Source: Brachybacterium phenoliresistens
Lineage (GTDB): Bacteria; Actinomycetota; Actinomycetes; Actinomycetales; Dermabacteraceae
Length of the DNA stretch: 64,000 nt
Assembly: GCF_000576425.1 (NCBI RefSeq)
Contig: NZ_KK069988.1
Span: 167,976-231,975 of the forward strand
Reading direction: 5' to 3'
Each line of letters starts with the position of its first letter. Within the stretch, counting starts at the first letter, position 1. Under the pieces are notes generated by a model. The model saw nothing but the letters and a program-made list of their open reading frames with translations, had not been told where the DNA came from and searched no databases. Below are positions 1 to 7,935 of the stretch, piece after piece. The translations under genes were made by a program, and so were the position numbers.

Positions 1-1
1 C

Positions 2-472
2 ATCATCGCCTCGCCGCTGAGCCGGGCCCTCGCCACGGCCCAGGCGGTGGCGGACCGCACCGGCCGCACCGTCCGCACCGACGCGGCGTTCCTCGAGCGC
101 AGCTTCGGGCAGTGGGAGGGGCTCACCCGGGAGGAGATCCAGGCCGAGTGGCCCGAGCTCTACGTCGAGTGGATCTCCCAGCGCCCCGTGCTGGGCGCCG
201 ATGTGGAGGCGCGCACGGCCGTCGCGCAGCGCGTCGCCGACGCCTGCCGCCGCCTCGCGGTCGAGCACGCCGGCTCCACGGTGCTCGTGGTCGCCCACGG
301 CGCCGCCATCACCCTGGGGATCACCGGACTGCTGGGTCTGGACCCCGAAGGGTTCCGCGGCATCGGCGGGCTCGAGAACTGCCACCGCAGCACCCTCGAG
401 GTCCGTGTCCAGGCGGGGGAGGCCGGGGCGATGAGGTTGCTGTCACACAACCTGCCTCCCGATTTCACCTGA
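2..472 (+). CDS. Histidine phosphatase family protein (5' end missing)
   Basis: The gene enters the window already open, so its N-terminus with the catalytic RHG motif is missing. The visible part starts with a SPLSRALATA stretch, which in this family follows the RHG histidine and contributes a phosphate-binding arginine. It continues through FGQWEG (the acid/base glutamate region) and ends with VVAHGAAI, which carries the second catalytic histidine. The family hydrolyses phosphate monoesters through a phosphohistidine intermediate. In many actinobacteria a phosphatase of this kind (GpgP-like) sits after nadD and rsfS and before a tRNA, which would fit the tRNA-Ala 80 nt downstream, but those genes are outside the window. 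The substrate cannot be told from sequence. Confidence 0.85.
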   Translation: MIASPLSRALATAQAVADRTGRTVRTDAAFLERSFGQWEGLTREEIQAEWPELYVEWISQRPVLGADVEARTAVAQRVADACRRLAVEHAGSTVLVVAHGAAITLGITGLLGLDPEGFRGIGGLENCHRSTLEVRVQAGEAGAMRLLSHNLPPDFT

Positions 473-552
473 GGCCAGGGGCGTTGTAATCTAGATGAGT
501 CGCCACGGCGAGGGGCTCGGAAGAGTCGCGAAGCCGAGGAGACACCCACTAC

Positions 553-625
553 GGGGCTATGGCGCAGTTGGTAGCGCGCTTCCATGGCATGGAAGAGGTC
601 AGGGGTTCGAATCCCCTTAGCTCCA
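553..625 (+). tRNA. tRNA-Ala (anticodon GGC)
   Basis: The 73-nt sequence folds as a full cloverleaf. The acceptor stem is GGGGCTA paired with TAGCTCC (one G-T wobble), the D arm is GCGC/GCGC, and the anticodon stem CTTCC/GGAAG holds the loop ATGGCAT. The T arm is AGGGG-TTCGAAT-CCCCT. Loop positions 34-36 read GGC, which decodes GCC alanine codons. The discriminator base is A625 and CCA is not encoded. Confidence 0.97.
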
Positions 626-652
626 CTCGAGAAACCGTGAGACAGTGACTCG

Positions 653-1894
653 TCAGAAGGGCCCCGCCGGACGGCGGGGCCCTTCTGCTGTCCCGGGCCG
701 CGCGCGGACCAGGAACAGCGGCGCGGCGAGCGCGATCACGATCCCTCCGACCACGAGCGCGGCACCGGTGGACGCGCCGGCGGCGATGAGCCCCAGCACC
801 ACGGTGCCGATCGAGCCCGCCGGCTGCATCGCCATCGAGGCCAGGGACAGCACGGTCGCGCGGTGGGCGGAGTCGACCTCCTGGTGCAGGAGGGCCTCGT
901 AGGCCACACCGGCCGCCATGTGCACGGCGTAGGTGGCGAGGAAGCCTGCGAGGAGCCCGACCGGGCCCCACGCCAGTCCCATCGCGATCACGAAGGCGCC
1001 CTGGGCCAGGCGCAGGGCCACGGAGATCCGCACCAGACCCCATCGGCGCACCGCGGCCGGGACGGCGGCGGCGCCGAGGGCCGCGACGCCCCACGCCGCG
1101 GCGACCACCGGGCCGAGGATCGCGGCGGCGAGGTCGCGGTCCCCGAGCAGCTCCGCCAGGCGCACGGGCATGTAGGTCTCGAAGGCGACCATCCCGAAGC
1201 CCCAGAAGATCTCCACCGCGATCAGGGCGCGCAGCACCCGGGAGCCGGCGAGCAGCCGGACGCCGTCGCGCACCGCCTGCGCGGCGTGCACGGCGCCGGC
1301 CGCCCTCCGGCGCGGCTCGTGCATGAGCAGGGCGGTCGCCACGATCTGCGCGATCACCAGGCCCGATGCGGCCAGGAAGGGGAACACCAGCGCGGTCCCG
1401 GGGCCTCCCGGGGACCAGGCGACGAGGCCGGCGGACAGCAGCGAGCCTCCCGCGATCGACACCCCGACCGCTCCGCTGGCCCCGCCGAGCCCCCGCGTCA
1501 CGGCGTCGGCGCGCCGCTCCGGGGGGAGGGTCGAATGGATCTCGTCCACGAACCAGGCGTTCAGGGCGCCGCTGTCCAGGGCGCGGAACACGCCGGAGAG
1601 GGCGGCGGCGAGCGCGAGCAGGAGGGGCGTGGCGGCCACGGCGAACACCCCGTACGAGGCGAGCGCGAGGACCGCCGAGGCCACGAAGAGCGGCCGTCGC
1701 CCCCAGGTGTCGGCCAGGGCGCCCATCGGCAGCTCGAGGCAGAGCACGACGATGCCCTGGACGGCGAGGGCCGCGCCCATCTCGGCCACGCTCATGCCCC
1801 GCTGCAGGGGGAGGAGGGCCATCACCGGGATCACCAGGCCGGTGGGCAGCCAGCGCAGGGCGGTCAGCAGCCGGAAGCGGGCGGCGAGCGTCAT
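653..1894 (-). CDS. MFS transporter, putative efflux pump
   Basis: This 413-residue protein is hydrophobic throughout with about 12 predicted membrane segments. It has the MFS loop 2-3 signature GALADTWGRRPLF near residue 60, typical of proton-coupled drug or metabolite exporters of the plasma membrane. Its ATG overlaps the stop codon of the ArsR-type gene upstream (ATGA, 1891-1894), so the two are translationally coupled and the regulator most likely controls this pump. The C-terminal codons are encoded inside the hairpin at 655-686. The substrate is unknown. The family is certain from sequence; an export direction is inferred from the regulator pairing. Confidence 0.9.
   Translation of the reverse strand: MTLAARFRLLTALRWLPTGLVIPVMALLPLQRGMSVAEMGAALAVQGIVVLCLELPMGALADTWGRRPLFVASAVLALASYGVFAVAATPLLLALAAALSGVFRALDSGALNAWFVDEIHSTLPPERRADAVTRGLGGASGAVGVSIAGGSLLSAGLVAWSPGGPGTALVFPFLAASGLVIAQIVATALLMHEPRRRAAGAVHAAQAVRDGVRLLAGSRVLRALIAVEIFWGFGMVAFETYMPVRLAELLGDRDLAAAILGPVVAAAWGVAALGAAAVPAAVRRWGLVRISVALRLAQGAFVIAMGLAWGPVGLLAGFLATYAVHMAAGVAYEALLHQEVDSAHRATVLSLASMAMQPAGSIGTVVLGLIAAGASTGAALVVGGIVIALAAPLFLVRARPGTAEGPRRPAGPF
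655..686. terminator. Bidirectional hairpin between tRNA-Ala and MFS gene
   Basis: A perfect 14-bp GC-rich stem (AGAAGGGCCCCGCC, loop GGAC) lies 29 nt after the tRNA. There is no T-run on either side, as is common for actinobacterial terminators. The whole hairpin is also the last 11 codons of the converging transporter gene, so it can serve both transcripts. Confidence 0.6.
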
Positions 1895-2418
1895 GTCCGC
1901 GGGAGGGAGAGCACGTGCATCGTCACCGCCTGCGATCCGTCCCGGTCCCGATAGCGCTCGATGAGCGCGGAGATCTCGTCCTGGAGCTCGCGGAGGTCCT
2001 CCGGGTCCAGGGAGAGCAGGTAGTCGCTGTGGCCGAGCCCCGGGGCCCCGGGGTCCTCGTGCCAGGCCTCGAGCCCGTCGCGCAGCAGCTGGAGCTGGCG
2101 CTCGCGCACCCGGTCCAGGGCCGCGCGGCCTCCGGGGAGCGCGGACAGGGAGTCGGGCAGGACGGTCATGTCGTGCACGGCGCGCCAGCGCCGCTCGCGA
2201 CCCGTCCGCCGTTCGAGCTCGTCGGCGACGAACCCGTACCGCGCGAGCTGACGCAGATGGTACGAGGTCGAGCCGCTGGACTCGCCGACGGCGCGGGCGA
2301 GCTCGGAGGCGGTGGCGGGACCGTCCGAGCGCAGCAGGCCGAGCAGGCGCAGGCGCAGGGGATGGCTGATGGCCTTGAGGGTGTCGACGTCCTCGACGAC
2401 GAAGCGGGTCGTGGGCAT
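1891..2418 (-). CDS. ArsR-type winged-helix transcriptional regulator
   Basis: The first 90 of 175 residues form a winged helix with the ArsR/HTH_20 pattern: ISHPLRLRLLGLLR, ASELARAVGESSGSTSYHLRQL as recognition helix, then the wing. The C-terminal half (residues 95-175) is helical and lacks the Cys/His metal sites of classic ArsR sensors, so the ligand is probably organic. It is the first gene of a two-gene operon with the MFS pump. Its own start codon lies 6 nt after a TAGGGT -10 box and behind repeats of TGCAAA, which suggests leaderless transcription and autorepression. Confidence 0.9.
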   Translation of the reverse strand: MPTTRFVVEDVDTLKAISHPLRLRLLGLLRSDGPATASELARAVGESSGSTSYHLRQLARYGFVADELERRTGRERRWRAVHDMTVLPDSLSALPGGRAALDRVRERQLQLLRDGLEAWHEDPGAPGLGHSDYLLSLDPEDLRELQDEISALIERYRDRDGSQAVTMHVLSLPRT

Positions 2419-2424
2419 GGCGCG

Positions 2425-2465
2425 ACCCTACAGTGCAAAGAAGTGTTTGCAAAGGGATCTTTGCA
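2425..2465 (-). promoter_or_regulatory. Promoter and TGCAAA operators of the ArsR-MFS operon
   Basis: On the minus strand a TTTGCA -35 (2448-2453) is 17 bp from a TAGGGT -10 (2425-2430), and the ATG follows 6 nt later. Two overlapping inverted repeats sit on the -35 and spacer: TGCAAA-N6-TTTGCA (2434-2451) and TGCAAAG-N4-CTTTGCA (2448-2465). The island is AT-rich in a GC-rich neighbourhood, as expected of a repressor site. Confidence 0.6.
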
Positions 2466-2565
2466 TTCTCGCGCACCTCGTCACCGCGCTCCGGACGCAC
2501 TAGGCTGTCGGCCACATCCGGCCCCGCTCTCGTGCCCGGTCGCCACCGACGCCAGGAGGTGCCCC

Positions 2566-3966
2566 ATGGACGAGACCGGCCCGCGGACTCGCCGCATCCT
2601 CGACGCCGACCACCTGGTCGTCGGCGCCGGCGCCGCCGGCATGGCGTTCACCGATGCGCTGGTCGACCACGGCCGCGCGAGGGTGGTGCTGGCGGATCGG
2701 CGGACGGCGCCGGGCGGCCACTGGCTCGACGCCTACCCCTATGTGCGCCTGCACCAGGCGTCCCGGTTCTACGGCGTGGCGTCGACGCCGCTGGGCGCAG
2801 GGCGTCTCCAGACCAGCGGACCCGAGGCGGGGCTCCACGAACGGGCCGACCGCGAGGAGATCTGCGCCTACTACGCGCAGGTGCTGCACGATCGCCTGCT
2901 GCCGACGGGGCGGGTCGAGTTCCTCGGCGGCGCGGACTACGACGCCGACCGCCGCACCCTCCGCCACGGCGGGATCGAGTACGCCGTCCCCGAGCGCTGC
3001 CGGATCGTGGATGCCCGGTACCTCTCGCCGCAGATCCCCGCGAGCACGCCGCCGCCGTTCGGGGTCGCCGCGGACGCCCGCGTCCTGCCCGCCCATGCAC
3101 TGCCCCGCATCGAGGACGCTCCGAGCCAGTACGTCGTCGTGGGATCGGGGAAGACGGCCAGCGACACCGTGGTGTGGCTGCTGGGCCGCGGGGTCCGCCC
3201 GGAGGCGATCTGCTGGGTGCGGCCGCGGGAGCCCTGGATGCTCGACCGCGCCGTCGTCCAGCCCGATCCGGCCGTGTTCCTGGGCATGGCGGCCGACATC
3301 CTCGAGGCCGCCCAGCACGCGGCCGGCGTCGACGACCTGTTCCTGCGTCTCGAGGACGCCGGCGTCATGCTCCGCATCGACCGCTCCCGGACCCCGACGA
3401 TGGCGCGGGCGCCGACCCTGGGCCGATGGGAGCTGGACCTGTTGCGCAGCGTGGAGGACGTGGTGCGCCGCGGGCACCTGCGCCGCGTCGAGCGAGGGCG
3501 TCTGCTGCTGGACGGGGGCGAGGTGCGGATCCGCGCGGATGCGCTGGTCGTGCACTGCGCGGCGCGCGGCCTGCGGCGCGAGCCCGGTGTGCCGATCTGG
3601 GGCCGCGAGGCGATCCGGATCCAGCCGGTCCGGGCCGGCTTCCCCTGCTTCGGTGCGGCGCTCATCGGCTATGTCGAGGCGACCCGCGACGACGACGAGC
3701 TCAAGAACCGGATCTGCCTGCCCACCCCGTACCCGAGCACGCCGGCGGACTGGGTCGGCATGACGGCGCAGGGGACCCGCTCCGCAGCGACCTTCGGCGC
3801 CCATCCGGACATCGCCGCCTGGGCGCGGACCGTGGCGCTGAACCCGGCCCGGGTGCCGGCCGGCGCCCGGTCCCCGGCGCTCGAGGACGTGCTGGCCCGG
3901 GTAGCGGCGCAGACGGCGCCGGGCGCGGCGGCGCTGGCCCGGCTCGCGCGCGAGGCCGCGGCGTGA
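2566..3966 (+). CDS. FAD-dependent NAD(P)-binding oxidoreductase
   Basis: The 466-residue protein has an N-terminal Rossmann FAD motif (VVGAGAAGMAFT, residues 17-28) and a second nucleotide-binding stretch VVVGSGKTASDTV near residue 190, as in flavin-containing monooxygenase-like proteins. A good ribosome-binding site (AGGAGGT, 2554-2560) fixes the ATG. A TAGGCT -10 candidate lies at 2501-2506. It is divergent from the ArsR-MFS operon and shares its operator-bearing intergenic region, so common control is possible. Substrate and reaction are unknown. Confidence 0.85.
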   Translation: MDETGPRTRRILDADHLVVGAGAAGMAFTDALVDHGRARVVLADRRTAPGGHWLDAYPYVRLHQASRFYGVASTPLGAGRLQTSGPEAGLHERADREEICAYYAQVLHDRLLPTGRVEFLGGADYDADRRTLRHGGIEYAVPERCRIVDARYLSPQIPASTPPPFGVAADARVLPAHALPRIEDAPSQYVVVGSGKTASDTVVWLLGRGVRPEAICWVRPREPWMLDRAVVQPDPAVFLGMAADILEAAQHAAGVDDLFLRLEDAGVMLRIDRSRTPTMARAPTLGRWELDLLRSVEDVVRRGHLRRVERGRLLLDGGEVRIRADALVVHCAARGLRREPGVPIWGREAIRIQPVRAGFPCFGAALIGYVEATRDDDELKNRICLPTPYPSTPADWVGMTAQGTRSAATFGAHPDIAAWARTVALNPARVPAGARSPALEDVLARVAAQTAPGAAALARLAREAAA

Positions 3967-3994
3967 GCCCGCGGCGCCGTGGGGCGAGGGTGCC

Positions 3995-4561
3995 TCAGGC
4001 GCCGGTGACGAGGCCGACGGCCACCAGGACTGCGAGGACCATGTCGAGCACCGCGCAGAACAGCGCATAGGGGCGGGTGACCACGGCATCGGCCCGATGG
4101 TGTCCGATGTCCCAGGCGCCATGGCCCAGCAGCCCGAGGACGGTGAGCACCCCAGCCGCGGGCCCGGCCCCCTCGACCGCGACGGCGAGGACGGCGAGCG
4201 CCCCGAACCCCGCCGCGCCGTACAGCTGGAGCCGCGCCGGCCCGGTCGTCCAGGCGCCCCGCACGACGCCCACGACGACGAGGACCAGCTGGATGGCCAG
4301 CAGGGCGAGGATTGGCACCCAGGGGGAGTCCAGGACGAAGCCGGGCGTCAGCACGACGAAGGAGGCGGCGAAGCCCAGCCATGCGGCGCCGCGACGACCG
4401 ACCGCCGCCGCACAGAGATAGATCGCCGAGCACACCATGATCAGCGGGGCGAGGTCGGACTGGAATCCCGTCGCGACGGCGACGACCACCCCGGCGAGGA
4501 CGGCGAGGCCGGAGCGGAGCCCGAGGGCGGGCCGGGACGCGGTCGGCGCGGGTGCCGTCAC
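3995..4561 (-). CDS. Integral membrane protein of unknown function
   Basis: The 188 residues contain roughly six hydrophobic segments and a conserved-looking GHGAWDIGHHRADAVV motif near residue 145 whose histidines could bind a metal or a cofactor. I do not recognise an enzymatic family. The likely start is GTG at 4559-4561, preceded by an AGAGG ribosome-binding site. It is divergent from the TetR gene at 4647, and an 85-bp region separates them, which is the usual layout of a TetR regulator and its target. Confidence 0.72.
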   Translation of the reverse strand: MTAPAPTASRPALGLRSGLAVLAGVVVAVATGFQSDLAPLIMVCSAIYLCAAAVGRRGAAWLGFAASFVVLTPGFVLDSPWVPILALLAIQLVLVVVGVVRGAWTTGPARLQLYGAAGFGALAVLAVAVEGAGPAAGVLTVLGLLGHGAWDIGHHRADAVVTRPYALFCAVLDMVLAVLVAVGLVTGA

Positions 4562-4646
4562 GGGACATCGCCTCTTCTCGTACAGTGGTGTTCGAGTTAG
4601 AGGTCACCGTAGCCCGCCCCCGGCGGCACGACAAGAGGAGCGGACC

Positions 4647-5267
4647 ATGCCGTCGCCGTCGCCGTCGCCGTCGTCGTCCCCGCCGCCGTCCCCGGCCGGG
4701 TCCCGTCCGCTCCGCGCCGACGCCCGGCGCAGCATCGCGGCGATCCTCGACGCCGGGATCCACGTGTTGGCCGTGCGGCCGGATGCCAGCATGGCGGACA
4801 TCGCCGCGGCCGCCGGCGTGGGCCGCGTGACCGTGTACGCCCACTTCTCCTCCCGCGCGGACCTGCTGCGTGCCGTGGTCGCCCGGGCGATCACCGAGGG
4901 GGACGTCGTGCTCGCGCAGGTCGACCTCTCCGGCGACCCGCGCGCGGCCCTCGAGCGCCTGATCCTCGCGAGCTGGGAGCAGATCGCCCGGATCGGCGCC
5001 GTCGCGGCCGCGGCGGCGGGCGTGCTGGAGGCCGAGGAGGTCCGCCGGCTGCATGCCGCCCCGGCGGCCCGGGTGGAGGCCCTCCTCGCGCGCGGCCGGG
5101 AGCTGGGCGTGTTCCGCGAGGACCTCCCCGCCGCCTGGCTGGTGAGCGTGCTGCACCAGCTCATGCAGGGCGCCGCGGTGGAGGTCGCCGCGGGGCGGCT
5201 CGAGGCGGCGCAGGCCGCGCCCGCGATCTCCGCGAGCGTGCTGGCCGTGTGGACCTGCGCCCGCTGA
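4647..5267 (+). CDS. TetR/AcrR family transcriptional regulator
   Basis: Of 206 residues, positions 25-75 form the TetR DNA-binding domain: ARRSIAAILDAGI, ASMADIAAAAGVGRVTVYAHF (recognition helix) and SSRADLLRAVV. The remainder is the variable ligand-binding domain. The first 20 residues are a Ser/Pro tract encoded by a repetitive (CCGTCG) run. The start is set by AAGAGGAGCGG upstream. It probably represses the divergent membrane protein at 3995-4561 and itself; the ligand is unknown. Confidence 0.9.
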   Translation: MPSPSPSPSSSPPPSPAGSRPLRADARRSIAAILDAGIHVLAVRPDASMADIAAAAGVGRVTVYAHFSSRADLLRAVVARAITEGDVVLAQVDLSGDPRAALERLILASWEQIARIGAVAAAAAGVLEAEEVRRLHAAPAARVEALLARGRELGVFREDLPAAWLVSVLHQLMQGAAVEVAAGRLEAAQAAPAISASVLAVWTCAR

Positions 5268-5358
5268 GAGCGCAGGCGGCGCGCAGCGCCGGTCCGGCCG
5301 TGTTCATCGCCGTTCGCATCGGATTGTGCGGGGCGGGGCCGTACGGGAGGATACGCCC

Positions 5359-5859
5359 ATGACTGCTTCCCGCTCCGCCGCCCTGCGGCGGTCCCTTCCC
5401 CTCGCCTCCGCCCTGCTCCTGAGCGCCGCCCTGCTGGCCGGCTGCGGCGGCGCCGAGGATCCCGCGCAGACGCCCTCGAGCGCGTCCGCCCCCGCCGCCT
5501 CCGAGCCGGCCGCCTCCGAGCCGGCCGCCTCCGACGCCGGCGGGGCCTCCGACGCCGGCGGGGCCTCCGACGCCGGCGGGGCCTCGGACGACGGCGGCGC
5601 CGAGACGGCCGAGTTCGCCTACGAGGGCGAGCAGGGCCGCACCGCCCTCGAGCTGCTGCTCGAGAAGGACCCGAGCGCCCAGGTCCAGGGCGAGGGCGAG
5701 AACGCCTTCGTCACCGGCATCGACGGGCGCGTCGCCGACGAGGGCGCGAAGGAGTTCTGGGCCCTGTACGTCGACGGCGAGCTCGCCCCGGTGGGCGCCG
5801 GCTCCCTGATCACCGAGGACGGTCAGCAGATCGTCTGGAAGCTGGAGACCTTCTCATGA
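5359..5859 (+). CDS. DUF4430 (transcobalamin-like) lipoprotein
   Basis: The 166-residue protein starts with a lipoprotein signal peptide ending in the lipobox LLAGC, with Cys29 as the lipidation site. A low-complexity Ala/Ser/Glu/Asp/Gly linker follows (residues 45-85), encoded by tandem repeats. The C-terminal domain (residues 88-166) resembles DUF4430: GRTALELLLEKDP, a central FVTGIDG and FWALYVDGELAPVGAGS. DUF4430 is related to the C-terminal beta domain of eukaryotic cobalamin-binding transcobalamin. The stop overlaps the start of the next gene (ATGA). I infer an extracytoplasmic ligand-binding partner of that membrane protein; corrinoid binding is a hypothesis. Confidence 0.8.
   Translation: MTASRSAALRRSLPLASALLLSAALLAGCGGAEDPAQTPSSASAPAASEPAASEPAASDAGGASDAGGASDAGGASDDGGAETAEFAYEGEQGRTALELLLEKDPSAQVQGEGENAFVTGIDGRVADEGAKEFWALYVDGELAPVGAGSLITEDGQQIVWKLETFS
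5494..5601 (+). repeat. In-frame tandem repeats in the DUF4430 linker
   Basis: Two copies of the 15-bp unit GCCGCCTCCGAGCCG (5494-5523) are followed by three identical copies of the 18-bp unit TCCGACGCCGGCGGGGCC (5530-5583) and one degenerate copy (to 5601). They encode AASEP and SDAGGA repeats. Perfect copies suggest recent slippage and likely length variation between strains. Confidence 0.9.
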
Positions 5860-6467
5860 TCGAGGACCGCAGCACGGACCTGGGACTCGAGGACCTCGCC
5901 CGCCGCTGGTGGCGCCCCGCCGTCGTCGCGGTGCTCGTGGTCGCCGCCGTCGTGTGGCGGCTCGTGAAGACCGACCTCGGCGCCCCGCCCAACCTCGAGC
6001 TGTCCACCATGGCCGCCTTCGCCGCCGCCGCGCTGCTGCGCCACCGCATCGCGGTGCTCGTGCCCGTGGCCATCGTGCTGATCAGCGACCTGGGGCTGAC
6101 CACCTCGTGGATCCTGCTGTTCACCTGGTCGGCCTGGCTGCTGATCGGCCTGGGCGCGCTGCGCACCCGCAGCACCTCCCACCGCCTGGTCGCGGCGGTC
6201 GCCTTCGGCGCCGGCAGCTCGCTGGCCTTCTACCTGTGGACCAACTTCGGGGTGTGGCTGCTGGGCCGCGGCACCTATTACCCGGCAGGCCTCGACGGGC
6301 TGCTGGCCAGCTACGTCGCCGGGATCCCGTTCCTGCGCACGATGCTGCTGGGCAACCTCGTGCTGGTCCCGGCCGCCGCCGGGATCGTGGCCCTCGTGGA
6401 GCGCTTCGAGCGCAGCCACGCCCTCGGCCTCGGCCCGGACCCGGCGCGGAGCGCGCATCGGGCCTGA
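5856..6467 (+). CDS. DUF6580-like membrane protein, ECF substrate-component-like
   Basis: The 203-residue protein has about five or six membrane segments with the pattern ELSTMAAFAAAALL, LVPVAIVLISDLGL and AGIPFLRTMLLGNLVLVP, which resembles the DUF6580 family of putative transport proteins related to S components of energy-coupling-factor transporters. Its ATG overlaps the stop of the DUF4430 lipoprotein, so the two are made together. A surface lipoprotein with a transcobalamin-like domain plus an S-component-like membrane protein would make a small vitamin (corrinoid) uptake pair, but no ATPase or T component is encoded nearby. The family assignment is from memory of motif pattern. Confidence 0.68.
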   Translation: MIEDRSTDLGLEDLARRWWRPAVVAVLVVAAVVWRLVKTDLGAPPNLELSTMAAFAAAALLRHRIAVLVPVAIVLISDLGLTTSWILLFTWSAWLLIGLGALRTRSTSHRLVAAVAFGAGSSLAFYLWTNFGVWLLGRGTYYPAGLDGLLASYVAGIPFLRTMLLGNLVLVPAAAGIVALVERFERSHALGLGPDPARSAHRA

Positions 6468-6488
6468 GCCCCTCCCTCAGCACCGAGA

Positions 6489-6529
6489 ACGGCGCCTCCC
6501 GGGCAGCGAACGCTGCGGGGAGGCGCCGT
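6489..6529 (+). terminator. Terminator of the DUF4430-DUF6580 operon
   Basis: A 12-bp stem (ACGGCGCCTCCC, 6489-6500, with GGGAGGCGCCGT, 6518-6529) is extended by an inner GCAGC/GCTGC helix. It starts 22 nt after the stop codon. No T-tract follows. Confidence 0.75.
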
Positions 6530-6671
6530 CGTGCTTCTCGTGATCGCCCGCACGGCCGCCCCACCGCGGGGTTGCTGGAGCGGCAACGAGGTTTGCTGCC
6601 GAGAGCGCCTCTGATGCACCGTGGCACCTGCAGGGCGCCCGCACCGGGCGCCACCAGGAACAGGAGGATCC

Positions 6672-7484
6672 ATGGCTGCACAGGACCCGGACCGCCCCGG
6701 TGCGCCGGCGGAGCACACGAGCTGGCGGACGAGGCGGTGGGAGGAGGTGGCCGGCCCGCGCGGCACGGCCGGCACCGTCCAGCTGGCGATGATCCCGCAT
6801 CCCGAACCGGGGGTGCCGGGCCTGCCGGGGCGATGGGAGGTGAGCACGTCGGGGGCCCTGACCCTCACGGCCACCGCGGCGGACGGCGTATCCCTCGACG
6901 GGCGGCCGGTGGCCGGCGCCGTGGACGTGGAATCGGGCAGCCGGGTGGATCTCGCAGACGGTAGGGAGGTCCTCGTCCGGGGGCGGGAGGGGACCTTCGG
7001 CATCGTCGTCCGGGATTCGTCCGCCCCGATGCTCACGCGGCTGCGCGACATCGCGCACTATCCCTACGACCCGAGCTGGGTCCTCGACGCCGAGTACCGG
7101 GCGACGCCCGGCCGTGCCGTCGAGGTCGAGCGGCTGACCAGCCCTCGGAGCACCGAGAGGGTCCCCGCTCCCGGGGACCTGGTCGTCGGGATCGGCGGCC
7201 GGGAGCACACCCTGGTGGTGCTGGAGACCGTCCCCGGCCTGCGCCTGGTGGTCTTCACCGATCCCGGAAGCGGCACCGACACCCCCGAGATCGGTCGGTG
7301 GCTCATCCTGCCCCCGGGCGAGGACGGCACCCTCCGGATCGACCTCAACCAGGTGATCCTTCCCCACCATGTCTTCTCCGCGGCGTTCCCGTGCCCGGTC
7401 CCGCTGCGGGAGAACCACCTTCCGGTCGTCGTCGACGCCGGAGAGCGTGCACCCGTCCTCGACCCGAATGGCGGAGCACGGTGA
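6672..7484 (+). CDS. DUF1684 family protein
   Basis: This 270-residue protein has the late-domain pattern of DUF1684: VVFTDPGSGTDTPEIGRWL, then DGTLRIDLNQVILPHHVFS, AFPCPVPLRENHLPV and a terminal AGER. The usual Tyr/Gly and Asn-Pro residues of that pattern are partly substituted, so it is a divergent member. No catalytic function is established for the family. AGGAGG (6663-6668) sets the ATG, and a small hairpin (GGCGCCC/GGGCGCC, 6634-6652) sits just before it. The SnoaL-like gene follows on the same strand. Confidence 0.72.
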   Translation: MAAQDPDRPGAPAEHTSWRTRRWEEVAGPRGTAGTVQLAMIPHPEPGVPGLPGRWEVSTSGALTLTATAADGVSLDGRPVAGAVDVESGSRVDLADGREVLVRGREGTFGIVVRDSSAPMLTRLRDIAHYPYDPSWVLDAEYRATPGRAVEVERLTSPRSTERVPAPGDLVVGIGGREHTLVVLETVPGLRLVVFTDPGSGTDTPEIGRWLILPPGEDGTLRIDLNQVILPHHVFSAAFPCPVPLRENHLPVVVDAGERAPVLDPNGGAR

Positions 7485-7516
7485 CAGAGACCGACACGAC
7501 AGGACAGGACGGAACC

Positions 7517-7909
7517 ATGACGACCGAGCTGATGGAGAAGGCGGTCCGGTACCTGCGGCGCGTGGAGTCCTTCGACTTCCCCGGCATGCGCGCGATGTGC
7601 ACGCACACCGCCACCGTCTGGCACAACGACGGCACGGGCGAGCAGACGATCGACGAGAACCTCGAGCAGCTCGAGCGGATGTCCGGCGGCGGGGGAGCGG
7701 TCGCGCTGCGATACGACATCACCCGGCAGTTCCAGAAGCCGGACGAGGTCCTCCAGCAGCACGTCCTGCACATCACCCTGCCCGACGGGTCCGGCGCCGA
7801 GCTCCCGGTGGCGATGTACTTCCGGTTCCGGGACGGTCTCATCGACCGGATCGAGGAGTACGCGACCATGGTCCGGCCCGAGGGAGGCGCCGTGCGCGAC
7901 GCCGGCTGA
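7517..7909 (+). CDS. SnoaL-like / NTF2-fold protein
   Basis: The 130 residues show an NTF2/SnoaL-type alpha+beta cone: an N-terminal helix with VRYLRRVESFDFPGMRAMCT, a strand TVWHNDGTGEQTI, a central AMYFRFRDGLIDRIEEYAT. Such domains act as small cyclases, isomerases or ligand binders; no activity can be assigned. AGGA at 7506-7509 favours the ATG at 7517. A GTG at 7481 that overlaps the DUF1684 stop (GTGA) would add 12 polar residues and is the alternative start. Either way it forms an operon with the DUF1684 gene and converges on metH. Confidence 0.75.
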   Translation: MTTELMEKAVRYLRRVESFDFPGMRAMCTHTATVWHNDGTGEQTIDENLEQLERMSGGGGAVALRYDITRQFQKPDEVLQQHVLHITLPDGSGAELPVAMYFRFRDGLIDRIEEYATMVRPEGGAVRDAG

Positions 7910-7935
7910 TCCCCCGGGACGGAGACCCCCGGAGG

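Noticed and set aside
553-625. tRNA-Ala as an integration site for a mobile element
   Set aside because: No integrase gene and no repeated tRNA 3' end were found in the window; genes on both sides look chromosomal.
1366-4122. Long overlapping open frames on both strands around the ArsR and flavoprotein genes
   Set aside because: They are Arg/Pro/Ala-rich shadows without ribosome-binding sites; the chosen frames have recognisable domains and proper start signals.
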